Of a stretch of 64,000 nucleotides of DNA, positions 34,553-41,520 are shown in pieces. Source of the DNA: Streptomyces sp. NBC_01428. GTDB taxonomy: Bacteria; Actinomycetota; Actinomycetes; Streptomycetales; Streptomycetaceae. The stretch spans positions 7,502,001 to 7,566,000 of the forward strand of contig NZ_CP109499.1 of NCBI RefSeq assembly GCF_036231965.1, written 5' to 3'. How positions within the stretch are numbered: position 1 is the stretch's first letter; each line of letters begins with the position of its first letter. The notes under the pieces were generated by a model. The model saw only the letters and a program-made list of their open reading frames with translations, ran no database searches and was not told the DNA's origin. A program made the position numbers and the translations under genes.

Positions 34553-35344
34553 GTGAACGACGGCGACGGGACCCTCGCGGCGGAAGCCCAGGGGAGGCGG
34601 TTCGGCCCGCTCGGCACGGCCTTGGTGATCATTCCGACCTACAACGAGGCGGAGAACATCAAGAAGATCGTCAGCCGGGTGCGAGCGGCCGTGCCCGAGG
34701 CGCACGTGCTGGTGGCGGACGACAACAGCCCCGACGGCACCGGCAAACTGGCCGACGAACTGGCCGCCGGGGACGAGAACGTCCAGGTGCTGCACCGCAA
34801 GGGCAAGGAGGGCCTCGGCGCCGCCTACCTCGCGGGCTTCCGCTGGGGCATCGAGCACGACTACGGCGTGCTCATCGAGATGGACGCCGACGGCTCCCAC
34901 CAGCCCGAGGAGCTTCCCCGCCTGCTGACCGCCCTCAAGGGTGCCGACCTGGTGCTCGGCTCGCGCTGGGTGCCGGGCGGGCGCGTCGTGAACTGGCCGA
35001 AGTCCCGTGAGTTCATCTCGCGCGGCGGCAGCCTCTACTCCCGCGTCCTGCTCGACGTACCGATCCGCGACGTGACGGGCGGCTACCGAGCCTTCCGCCG
35101 GGAGACGCTCGAAGGACTCGGCCTCGGTGAGGTCGCCTCCCAGGGCTACTGCTTCCAGGTCGACCTGGCCCGCCGGGCGGTGAAGGCCGGCTATCACGTC
35201 GTCGAGGTCCCCATCACCTTCGTGGAGCGGGAACTCGGGGACTCCAAGATGAGCCGCGACATCCTGGTGGAGGCGTTGTGGCGCGTCACCACGTGGGGTG
35301 TGGGCGAGCGCGTCGGACGGATCACGGGCCGCAAGCAGCCCTGA
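34553..35344 (+). CDS. ppm1: Polyprenol monophosphomannose synthase
   Basis: A 263-residue GT2 enzyme that transfers mannose from GDP-mannose to polyprenyl phosphate at the membrane, giving the donor for protein O-mannosylation and other extracytoplasmic mannosyl transfers. The GT-A core has VIIPTYNEAENIKKIVSRVR, VLVADDNSPDGTG, and the metal-binding MDADGSHQPE. GGYRAFRRETLEG and VPITFVERELGDSKMS are typical of DPM1-type synthases. There is no C-terminal membrane domain, so it relies on association. The GTG at 34553 follows GAAGGGG; upstream in-frame codons belong to the structured leader. Position beside fxsA and rbpA matches S. coelicolor ppm1. Confidence 0.92.
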   Translation: MNDGDGTLAAEAQGRRFGPLGTALVIIPTYNEAENIKKIVSRVRAAVPEAHVLVADDNSPDGTGKLADELAAGDENVQVLHRKGKEGLGAAYLAGFRWGIEHDYGVLIEMDADGSHQPEELPRLLTALKGADLVLGSRWVPGGRVVNWPKSREFISRGGSLYSRVLLDVPIRDVTGGYRAFRRETLEGLGLGEVASQGYCFQVDLARRAVKAGYHVVEVPITFVERELGDSKMSRDILVEALWRVTTWGVGERVGRITGRKQP

Positions 35345-35422
35345 GGGATCCGAACGGGTCGCACAGCCGGGATTGATCATCCGCTTATCCCGTACTGAGC
35401 CCGGCCCAGGCACACTGGGAGC

Positions 35423-35992
35423 ATGACGACTGGCGCTCCGACCCCCACCCGCTCCGCACGACCGCGGCGCTCGCGGCTGCGTACGTTCCTGCCGCTCGGC
35501 GTCGCGGTGTGGCTGGTGCTGGAGATCTGGCTGCTGGTGATGGTCGCCCGGGCGACCAGCGGCTTCCTCGTGTTCCTGCTGCTGGTCGGCGGCATCGTGC
35601 TCGGATCCGTGGTGATCAAGCGGGCCGGCCGCCGCGCCTTCCGGAACCTCAGCCAGACCCTGCAACAGCAGCAGAGCGGTGTCGCGCCCACGACCGAGGG
35701 CGGCGGGGGCAACGGCATGATGATGCTCGGCGGCCTGCTCCTGATGATCCCGGGGCTGATCTCCGACGCGTTCGGCCTCCTCGTGCTGATCCCGCCGGTC
35801 CAGAAGCTCCTCAGCCGGTACGCGCAGCGCGCTCTCGACCGCACGATGGGCGCGGCCCCGGCCGGCACGGTGGGTGACGCCTTCCAGCAGGCCCGGATGC
35901 ACCGCCCCGACGGCAAGGTGGTCCAGGGCGAGGTCATCCACCACGACGAGCCGCGCGAGCCCGGCGAGCAGTACCCGCCGCTGAACCGCTAG
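35423..35992 (+). CDS. fxsA: FxsA family membrane protein
   Basis: A 189-residue cytoplasmic-membrane protein. Three or four hydrophobic helices span residues about 25-135, including RTFLPLGVAVWLVLEIWLLV and MMMLGGLLLMIPGLISDAFG, the FxsA signature GLLLMIPGxISD. The tail after residue 140 is charged and probably cytoplasmic. In E. coli FxsA relieves exclusion of phage T7 by the F plasmid, but the normal role is unknown. It lies 78 bp after ppm1 and ends at a bidirectional terminator shared with rbpA. Confidence 0.88.
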   Translation: MTTGAPTPTRSARPRRSRLRTFLPLGVAVWLVLEIWLLVMVARATSGFLVFLLLVGGIVLGSVVIKRAGRRAFRNLSQTLQQQQSGVAPTTEGGGGNGMMMLGGLLLMIPGLISDAFGLLVLIPPVQKLLSRYAQRALDRTMGAAPAGTVGDAFQQARMHRPDGKVVQGEVIHHDEPREPGEQYPPLNR

Positions 35993-36164
35993 CGCCACCA
36001 CAGAACCGCCGCTGAACCACCACCGGATGCCACTGCTGACCGGCCAGGGAGCCGTCCGCTCTCCGGCGGAGGCAGGCCCGACCCTGCGCCCGCACCGGCT
36101 CGCGGACGCGCGAGCCGCCGAGTGGGCCGTCTTCGCGGGCCGTCATCGTGCGGGCACAACGCAC

Positions 36165-36207
36165 GAGGCCGCGGACCCCGTACATGACGTACGGTGTCCG
36201 CGGCCTC
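36165..36207. terminator. Bidirectional terminator between fxsA and rbpA
   Basis: GAGGCCGCGGAC (36165-36176) pairs with GTCCGCGGCCTC (36196-36207), and inside it CGTAC pairs with GTACG around ATGAC. It sits between two convergent genes. The other 170 bp after fxsA show nothing supported. Confidence 0.8.
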
Positions 36208-36240
36208 GGCGTGTGCGGTATGCCGCTCGACCCCGGGGGG

Positions 36241-36615
36241 TCAGGCGGACTTGCGGCTGTCGCGCGGATGCACCGCGATGTTCATCGCGCCGGAACGCAG
36301 AACGGCCAGGCGCTCCTCGAGGACCTCTTCGAGCTCCTCGCGAGTGCGCCGCTCCATCAGCATGTCCCAGTGCGTACGCGCGGGCTTGGCCTTCTTTTCC
36401 TCAGGGCCGTCGCCGTCGACCAGGAGTGCCTGGGCCCCGCAGACCTTGCACTCCCACTCCGCCGGAATTTCGGCCTCCACCGAGAAGGGCATCTCAAAAC
36501 GATGTCCCTTCTCGCATGCGTACTCCACGGCCTGGCGCGGAGCCAGGTCGATGCCGCGGTCCGTCTCATAGCTGGTCACTACGAGGCGTGTGCCGCGAAG
36601 AGCTCGCTCACTCAT
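36241..36615 (-). CDS. rbpA: RNA polymerase-binding protein RbpA
   Basis: Binds RNA polymerase and the principal sigma factor and stabilises the open complex; essential for normal growth in Streptomyces. The protein has 124 residues. The N-terminal tail (RGTRLVVTSYETDRG) is followed by the core with cysteines in VEYACEKGHRFEMPF and WECKVCGAQALL. The basic linker EEKKAKPARTHWDML leads into the C-terminal sigma-interaction domain (RRTREELEEVLEERLAVLR). ATG at 36615. A perfect sigma-R promoter lies upstream, which agrees with the known induction of rbpA by thiol-oxidative stress. Confidence 0.96.
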   Translation of the reverse strand: MSERALRGTRLVVTSYETDRGIDLAPRQAVEYACEKGHRFEMPFSVEAEIPAEWECKVCGAQALLVDGDGPEEKKAKPARTHWDMLMERRTREELEEVLEERLAVLRSGAMNIAVHPRDSRKSA

Positions 36616-36675
36616 GAATCGTGCCTCCCGGGCTTGTCGCCCACAGGACAGGTGTCGCTGTCGTCGTCATCCGGT

Positions 36676-36703
36676 CAACGTCCGGTCGGCGGTAAAGATT
36701 CCC
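36676..36703 (-). promoter_or_regulatory. Sigma-R promoter of rbpA
   Basis: On the minus strand GGGAAT (36703-36698), 18 bp, GTTG (36679-36676) matches the sigma-R consensus GGGAAT-N18-GTTG exactly. The transcription start would be near 36670, giving a leader of about 55 bases. RbpA is an established sigma-R target in S. coelicolor. Confidence 0.88.
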
Positions 36704-36763
36704 GTTAAGGGTCATGCGTCGCCGTCGTAGCCGCCCCTTGTTGTACCCACCGTCGCCCGGTTT

Positions 36764-36787
36764 GTCACATCTGGCATCAGATGTCAC
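36764..36787. promoter_or_regulatory. Dyad upstream of rbpA
   Basis: ACATCTG and CAGATGT form a perfect 7-bp inverted repeat with GCAT between, extending to GTCACATCTG and CAGATGTCAC with one mismatch. It is about 60 bp upstream of the sigma-R -35 box, in an AT-richer gap between the upstream MFS gene and rbpA. It could be an operator for a second promoter or for an unknown regulator. Confidence 0.5.
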
Positions 36788-36870
36788 CCAACGCTTCAGT
36801 ATCATTGACGCGCAGTAACGGTACGCCAGGCAGGCCAAACGCGTACACTACCGCTCTTTGGGCCCGGACG

Positions 36871-38226
36871 CTAAATCCTCTCGGGTACGGGATTGCCCGC
36901 GTCGCGGACCGCCTGCCGCACCTGAACCCTCGCGAGCAGCACGAAGCCGATGACGAAGAAGGCCACGAGCGAGATGATCGCGTCCCGGTAGCTCCCCGTC
37001 AGCTGGTACGTCAACCCGAACAGCAGCGGGCCGAGCCAGCTCATTCCGCGGTCGCTCATCTCGTACGCGGAGAAGTACTCGGCCTCCTTGCCCCGCGGCA
37101 CCAGGTGCGAGAACAGGGAGCGGGAGAGGGCCTGGCTGCCGCCCAGGACGAGACCGATGGCGGACGCGAGGACGAAGAACCACACGGGCGCGCCGGCGGG
37201 CAGGAAGTATCCGGCGCCGAGCGTGAGCGTCCAGGCGACGAGCGAGCCGAGGATGGTGCGTTTCGCGCCGTACGTGCGGGCGAGCCGGCCCATGCCCAGG
37301 GCGCCTCCCACGGCGAGCACCTGCACCAGCAGGACGGCCACGATCAGCGTCGACTGGCTGAGGCCGAGTTCCTCGGAGCCGTAGACCGAGGCCTGCGAGA
37401 TGACCGTCTGGATGCCGTCGTTGTAGATGAGATAGGCGAGCAGGAACGACAGGGTCAGCGGCTTGCCGCGCATGTCGCGCACCGTGGCCGCCAGCTGCCG
37501 CCATCCGTGCGCGGACGGCTGTCCGGTCGACGCGGCCGGCGCTCGGCGGTCCCGCAGCCGTTTCAGCGGGACGAGGGTGAAGGCGCCCCACCAGACGCCG
37601 GCCGAGGCCAGGCAGATGCGGACGGCCGTCGACTCGGAGACGCCGAAGCTGTCGTGGGCCGTGAACAGGACGAGGTTCGCGATCAGGACCAGTGAGCCCG
37701 CCGCGTACCCGAAGGCCCAGCCGCGGGACGAGACGGCGTCGCGCTCCTCCGGCGGGGCGATCTGCGGCAGGTAGGAGTTGTAGAGGACCATCGACACGGC
37801 CAGCGAGGCGTTCGCGACGATCAGCAGCAGGCCGCCCAGCAGGTAGCGGTCGCCGTCCAGGAAGAACATGCCCGTGGTGGCCGCGGCGCCCAGGTAGGCC
37901 GCCGCCGCGAGCAGGGGCTTCTTGCGGCCGCTGCGGTCGGCGGCCGCCCCCGCGAGCGGCATCACGAAGATCGACACGATGACGGACGCGGAGACCGCGT
38001 AGGCGAAGAAGGAACCGGCGCGGACCGGGATCCCCAGGGGATGCACGAATCCGTCCGCGTCCGCCGCGTGCTTGGCCACCGCTGTCAGATAGGGGCCGAG
38101 GAACACGGTCAGCACGCTCGTCGAGTAGACGGAGCACGCCCAGTCGTAGAAGTACCAGCCGTGTTGTTCGCGTCGGCGTTCGACGGCCTCCCCGGCCGCC
38201 CCCGCCCGCACGGTGTCCGTGCTCAC
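36871..38226 (-). CDS. MFS transporter, UMF1/Atg22-like
   Basis: A 451-residue major facilitator protein related to the UMF1/Atg22 group, which in fungi exports amino acids from the vacuole. The signature HGWYFYDWACSVYSTSVLTV begins near residue 20, and MPLAGAAADRSGRKKPLLA is the first inter-helix loop. About 12 helices are visible. The GTG at 38226 has GAGGG six bases upstream. It follows the GDPD gene by 41 bp on the same strand, so the two probably share a transcript with yczE. The substrate is unknown. Confidence 0.85.
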   Translation of the reverse strand: MSTDTVRAGAAGEAVERRREQHGWYFYDWACSVYSTSVLTVFLGPYLTAVAKHAADADGFVHPLGIPVRAGSFFAYAVSASVIVSIFVMPLAGAAADRSGRKKPLLAAAAYLGAAATTGMFFLDGDRYLLGGLLLIVANASLAVSMVLYNSYLPQIAPPEERDAVSSRGWAFGYAAGSLVLIANLVLFTAHDSFGVSESTAVRICLASAGVWWGAFTLVPLKRLRDRRAPAASTGQPSAHGWRQLAATVRDMRGKPLTLSFLLAYLIYNDGIQTVISQASVYGSEELGLSQSTLIVAVLLVQVLAVGGALGMGRLARTYGAKRTILGSLVAWTLTLGAGYFLPAGAPVWFFVLASAIGLVLGGSQALSRSLFSHLVPRGKEAEYFSAYEMSDRGMSWLGPLLFGLTYQLTGSYRDAIISLVAFFVIGFVLLARVQVRQAVRDAGNPVPERI

Positions 38227-38267
38227 CCGTGCCCTCGTTTCCCCGTGAACGGACCGCGCGAACAGGC

Positions 38268-39035
38268 TCAGAACCAGCTGCCCCGGTCTTCCAGGACCTT
38301 GCGCAGTGTGTCGATGTGATCGGTCATGATGCCATCGACCCCCAGGTCCAGGAGCCGGTGCATGCGTTGCGGTTCGTTCACGGTCCAGACGTGCACCTGG
38401 AGCCCGCGCGCGTGGGCGGCGCGCACGAAGCGGCGGTCGACGACGGGCACACCGGACTGGGCCTCGGGTACCTGTGCCGCGATCGCCGAGCGGCGGACCG
38501 CGGCCGGGACGCCCCATGAGCGCAGCCGCAGGTTCAGTACCCCCCGGGTGCCGAAGGAGGTCGCGAGCCGGGGGCCCGCCAGGTGCTGGGCGCGGACGAC
38601 GCGGGCCTCGGAGAACGAGCCGACGCAGACCCGGTCCCAGGCGTCCGCGCGGCCGATCAGGTCCAGCAGCGGCAGGAGGGCCGGTTCGGCCTTCACGTCG
38701 ACGTTCCAGCGCACCTCGGGGAACGTCTCGAGCAGTTCCTCGAAGAGGGGCACCGGTTCGCTGCCCGCCACGCGCGCGTGGCGCACGTCCTCCCAGGGGA
38801 GGTCGGAGATCCGGCCCGCGCCGTCCGTGACCCGGTCGAGGGTCACGTCGTGGAAGGCGACCAGCCTGCCGTCCGCCGTCGCGTGCACGTCGGTCTCGAT
38901 GTAGCGGTACCCGGCGTCCACCGCCCGCCGGAACTGGGTCAGCGTGTTCTCCAGACCGTCCGCCGAACCTCCCCGGTGGGCGAAGGGGATCGGGCCGGGG
39001 TGGTCGAGGTACGGGTGGCGTATGCGCGTGCTCAC
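38268..39035 (-). CDS. Glycerophosphodiester phosphodiesterase
   Basis: A 255-residue GDPD-fold enzyme that would cleave glycerophosphodiesters to glycerol 3-phosphate and an alcohol. The catalytic elements are intact: FAHRGGSADGLENTL gives His-Arg and Glu-Asn, YIETDVHATADGRLVAFHD gives the Glu/Asp metal ligands and second His, and NVDVKAEP the next acidic residue. The C-terminal VHVWTVNEPQRMHRLLDLGV is the family end signature. There is no signal peptide, so it acts in the cytoplasm. The GTG start at 39035 overlaps the yczE stop by 4 bp. Confidence 0.9.
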   Translation of the reverse strand: MSTRIRHPYLDHPGPIPFAHRGGSADGLENTLTQFRRAVDAGYRYIETDVHATADGRLVAFHDVTLDRVTDGAGRISDLPWEDVRHARVAGSEPVPLFEELLETFPEVRWNVDVKAEPALLPLLDLIGRADAWDRVCVGSFSEARVVRAQHLAGPRLATSFGTRGVLNLRLRSWGVPAAVRRSAIAAQVPEAQSGVPVVDRRFVRAAHARGLQVHVWTVNEPQRMHRLLDLGVDGIMTDHIDTLRKVLEDRGSWF

Positions 39036-39742
39036 CCGGGCAGTATGGCGCCCTCCGGTTGACCGGTGGCAACGGAGGCGCTGCCGGCCGGTGCCGGACG
39101 GGCGGCGAACACCCGCAGGAAGAGCTGCGCGAGCGGGCCGATGGCGACGGCGTACAGGACCGTGCCGACGCCCACCGTGCCGCCCAGTGCGAAGCCGGTC
39201 GCGACGACGGCCACTTCGAGGACCGTACGGACGAGGCGCACCGAGCGGCCGGTGCGCCGGTGCAGTCCCGTCATCAGACCGTCCCGGGGCCCCGGACCGA
39301 AGGCCGCCGTGATGTAGAGGCCGGTCGCCATGCCGTTCAGCACCACACCCGCCAGCAGCAACGGGACGCGTACGGCCAGGGAGTGCGTGTCGGGGAGGAG
39401 GGCGAGTGTGCCGTCCATGGCGATGCCGACCACGAAGACGTTGGACACCGTGCCGAGCCCGGGGCGTTGGCGCAACGGGATCCACAGCAGCAGCACGGCC
39501 GCGCCCACGATGATCGACACCAGGCCGATCGTCAGACCGGTCAGCTCGGCCAGCCCCTGGTGCAGCACGTTCCACGGCTCCAGGCCCAGCCCCGCCTCCA
39601 CGAGCAGGGCCGAACTCCCGCCGTACAGGGCCAGGCCGGCGTAGAGCTGGACGAGACGGCGGGGGAGTCGCCGGGGGCCGGAGGACACGGCGGGGCCGGG
39701 TGCCGAGTCCGGGACGGGTGCGGACTCGGAACGTGCGGTCAT
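39032..39742 (-). CDS. yczE: YczE-family membrane protein
   Basis: A 236-residue protein with about five or six hydrophobic helices, in the YczE/YitT-like integral membrane family. The N-terminal RRLVQLYAGLALYGGSSALL and the loop GLGLEPWNVLHQGLAELTGL are characteristic, as is AFGPGPRDGLMTGLHRRTGR near the middle. It is divergent from a MocR-type regulator. The pairing of yczE genes with MocR regulators of the YczR group is established in actinobacteria. Transport of a pyridoxal-related or amino compound is a guess. ATG 39742 follows GGGGGG. The 3' end overlaps the GDPD start. Confidence 0.85.
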   Translation of the reverse strand: MTARSESAPVPDSAPGPAVSSGPRRLPRRLVQLYAGLALYGGSSALLVEAGLGLEPWNVLHQGLAELTGLTIGLVSIIVGAAVLLLWIPLRQRPGLGTVSNVFVVGIAMDGTLALLPDTHSLAVRVPLLLAGVVLNGMATGLYITAAFGPGPRDGLMTGLHRRTGRSVRLVRTVLEVAVVATGFALGGTVGVGTVLYAVAIGPLAQLFLRVFAARPAPAGSASVATGQPEGAILPG

Positions 39743-39763
39743 GGGATGCCCCCCGGTGGTGAT

Positions 39764-39816
39764 AGTGGCCTGACCCATGACACTCTGTGGCGTGGGAAGT
39801 GGCCGTAACCATGGCC
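39764..39816. promoter_or_regulatory. Direct repeats between yczE and yczR
   Basis: AGTGGCC occurs at 39764-39770 and again at 39798-39804, 34 bp apart, and a related ATGGCC follows at 39811-39816. MocR-type regulators such as GabR and PdxR bind direct repeats rather than palindromes, so these are good candidates for the YczR operator. They lie in the 99-bp gap that must hold both divergent promoters. Confidence 0.55.
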
Positions 39817-39841
39817 AATTCGGGGAAGGTGGACTGGAATC

Positions 39842-41341
39842 ATGGCGCAGTGGACTTCGGCGGTGGGGGCCGCGCAGCTCGCCCGGCTCCTCAACTCCCA
39901 GCAGGAGCGCCCCGCGGGGCCCGGAACCCGGCGCCCGCCCGCGTACCGCGCGCTCGCCGACGGCGTCCGCCTGCTCGTGCTCGAAGGACGCGTTCCGGTC
40001 GCCGCGCGGCTGCCCGCCGAGCGTGAACTGGCGCTGGCCCTGTCCGTCAGCCGTACGACCGTCGCCGCCGCCTACGAGGCGCTGCGCGCGGAGGGCTTCC
40101 TGGAGTCCCGGCGCGGAGCCGGCAGCTGGACCGCCGTGCCCGCCGGGAACCCGCTGCCCGCCCGCGGGCTGGAACCCCTGCCGCCCGAGACTCTCGGATC
40201 GATGATCGACCTGGGCTGCGCCGCGCTGCCCGCCCCCGAGCCGTGGCTGACGCGGGCCGTGCAGGGCGCGCTGGAGGAGCTGCCGCCGTACGCGCACACG
40301 CATGGCGACTACCCCGCCGGGCTGCCCGCGCTGCGCGCCATGCTGGCCGAGCGGTACACCGCGCGCGGGATCCCGACCATGCCCGAGCAGATCATGGTGA
40401 CCACCGGCGCGATGGGCGCGATGGACGCGATCTGTCATCTGTTCGCGGGCCGCGGCGAGCGCATCGCCGTCGAGTCCCCCTCCTACGCCAACATCCTCCA
40501 GCTGATGCGCGAGGCCGGGGCCCGGCTGGTGCCCGTCGCGATGGCCGAGGGGCTCTCCGGTTGGGACATGGACCGCTGGCGCCAGGTCCTGCGTGACGCG
40601 GCGCCCCGGCTCGCCTACGTGGTGGCCGACTTCCACAACCCGACCGGGGCGCTCGCGAGCGAGGAGCAGCGGCGCGGACTGGTGGACGCGGCCCGTTCGG
40701 CGGGGACCGTGCTGGTCGTCGACGAGACGATGAGCGAACTCCACCTGGACGACGATGTCGAGATGCCCCGGCCGGTGTGCGGCTTCGATCCGGCCGGTTC
40801 GACCGTGATCACCGTCGGTTCGGCGAGCAAGGCCTTCTGGGCGGGCATGCGGATCGGCTGGGTGCGGGCCGCTCCGGACGTCATCCGCTCCCTGGTCGCC
40901 GCGCGCGCGTACGCCGACCTCGGCACGCCCGTGCTGGAACAGCTGGCCGTGAACTGGCTGCTCAGCACCGGGGGCTGGGAGGAGGCGGTGGGCATTCGCC
41001 GGTCCCAGGCCCGGGAGAACCGCGACGCTCTCGTCACCGCGGTCCGCAGGGAACTGCCCGGGTGGGAGTTCTCGGTTCCGCGCGGCGGTCTGACGTTGTG
41101 GGTGCGGACGGGCGGGCTGTCCGGCTCGCGGCTCGCCGAGGTCGGCGAGCGGGTGGGCGTCCGGGTCCCCTCCGGGCCCCGCTTCGGGGTGGACGGTGCC
41201 TTCGAAGGCTATGTGCGGCTGCCCTTCACCGTGGGCGGCGCGGTCGCGGACGAGGCGGCGATGCGGCTCGCCGCGGCGGCCCGCCTCGTGGAGACGGGTG
41301 TCAGCGGGGGCGACGACAGCCCGCGCACGTTCGTCGCCTAG
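39842..41341 (+). CDS. yczR: MocR-type regulator (GntR HTH plus aminotransferase domain)
   Basis: A 499-residue chimera of a GntR-type winged helix (residues about 40-105, AERELALALSVSRTTVAAAY) and a fold-type I aminotransferase-like domain. The PLP lysine is in TVGSASKAFWAGMRIGWVRA near residue 330, and the pocket residues in VVADFHNPTGAL and VVDETMSELHLD are kept. Such proteins use PLP as an effector and usually lack aminotransferase activity. Divergent orientation to yczE places it in the YczR group, expected to control yczE and itself through direct repeats in the gap. No clear ribosome site adjoins ATG 39842; GGGGAAGGTGG lies about 10 bases upstream. Confidence 0.88.
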   Translation: MAQWTSAVGAAQLARLLNSQQERPAGPGTRRPPAYRALADGVRLLVLEGRVPVAARLPAERELALALSVSRTTVAAAYEALRAEGFLESRRGAGSWTAVPAGNPLPARGLEPLPPETLGSMIDLGCAALPAPEPWLTRAVQGALEELPPYAHTHGDYPAGLPALRAMLAERYTARGIPTMPEQIMVTTGAMGAMDAICHLFAGRGERIAVESPSYANILQLMREAGARLVPVAMAEGLSGWDMDRWRQVLRDAAPRLAYVVADFHNPTGALASEEQRRGLVDAARSAGTVLVVDETMSELHLDDDVEMPRPVCGFDPAGSTVITVGSASKAFWAGMRIGWVRAAPDVIRSLVAARAYADLGTPVLEQLAVNWLLSTGGWEEAVGIRRSQARENRDALVTAVRRELPGWEFSVPRGGLTLWVRTGGLSGSRLAEVGERVGVRVPSGPRFGVDGAFEGYVRLPFTVGGAVADEAAMRLAAAARLVETGVSGGDDSPRTFVA

Positions 41342-41408
41342 AAGCGTTCGTGACCCCGAAGGGGGCAAGCGGCGTGCGGCCGCCCGTTCCGGTCGGTGAC
41401 AGGACGGC

Positions 41409-41455
41409 ATGACACAGGGGCGGAGACCCGGCTCGGGTCTCCGCCCCTGTGTCAT
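41409..41455. terminator. Very strong bidirectional terminator
   Basis: A perfect 22-bp stem (41409-41430 with 41434-41455) around a GCT loop lies 68 bp after yczR and 66 bp before the end of the convergent sffA. It begins ATGACACAGG on either strand. A second hairpin follows at once. Confidence 0.88.
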
Positions 41456-41471
41456 ACACGGGAAGCTCTCC

Positions 41472-41510
41472 GGCGAGTCGTCCGCCGTGGGACGCGGCGG
41501 ACGACTCGCC
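41472..41510. terminator. Second terminator hairpin before sffA end
   Basis: A perfect 16-bp stem, GGCGAGTCGTCCGCCG (41472-41487) with its complement at 41495-41510 and a TGGGACG loop. Together with the previous hairpin it makes a double insulator between yczR and the sporulation operon. Confidence 0.85.
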
Positions 41511-41520
41511 CGGGCAGGCT

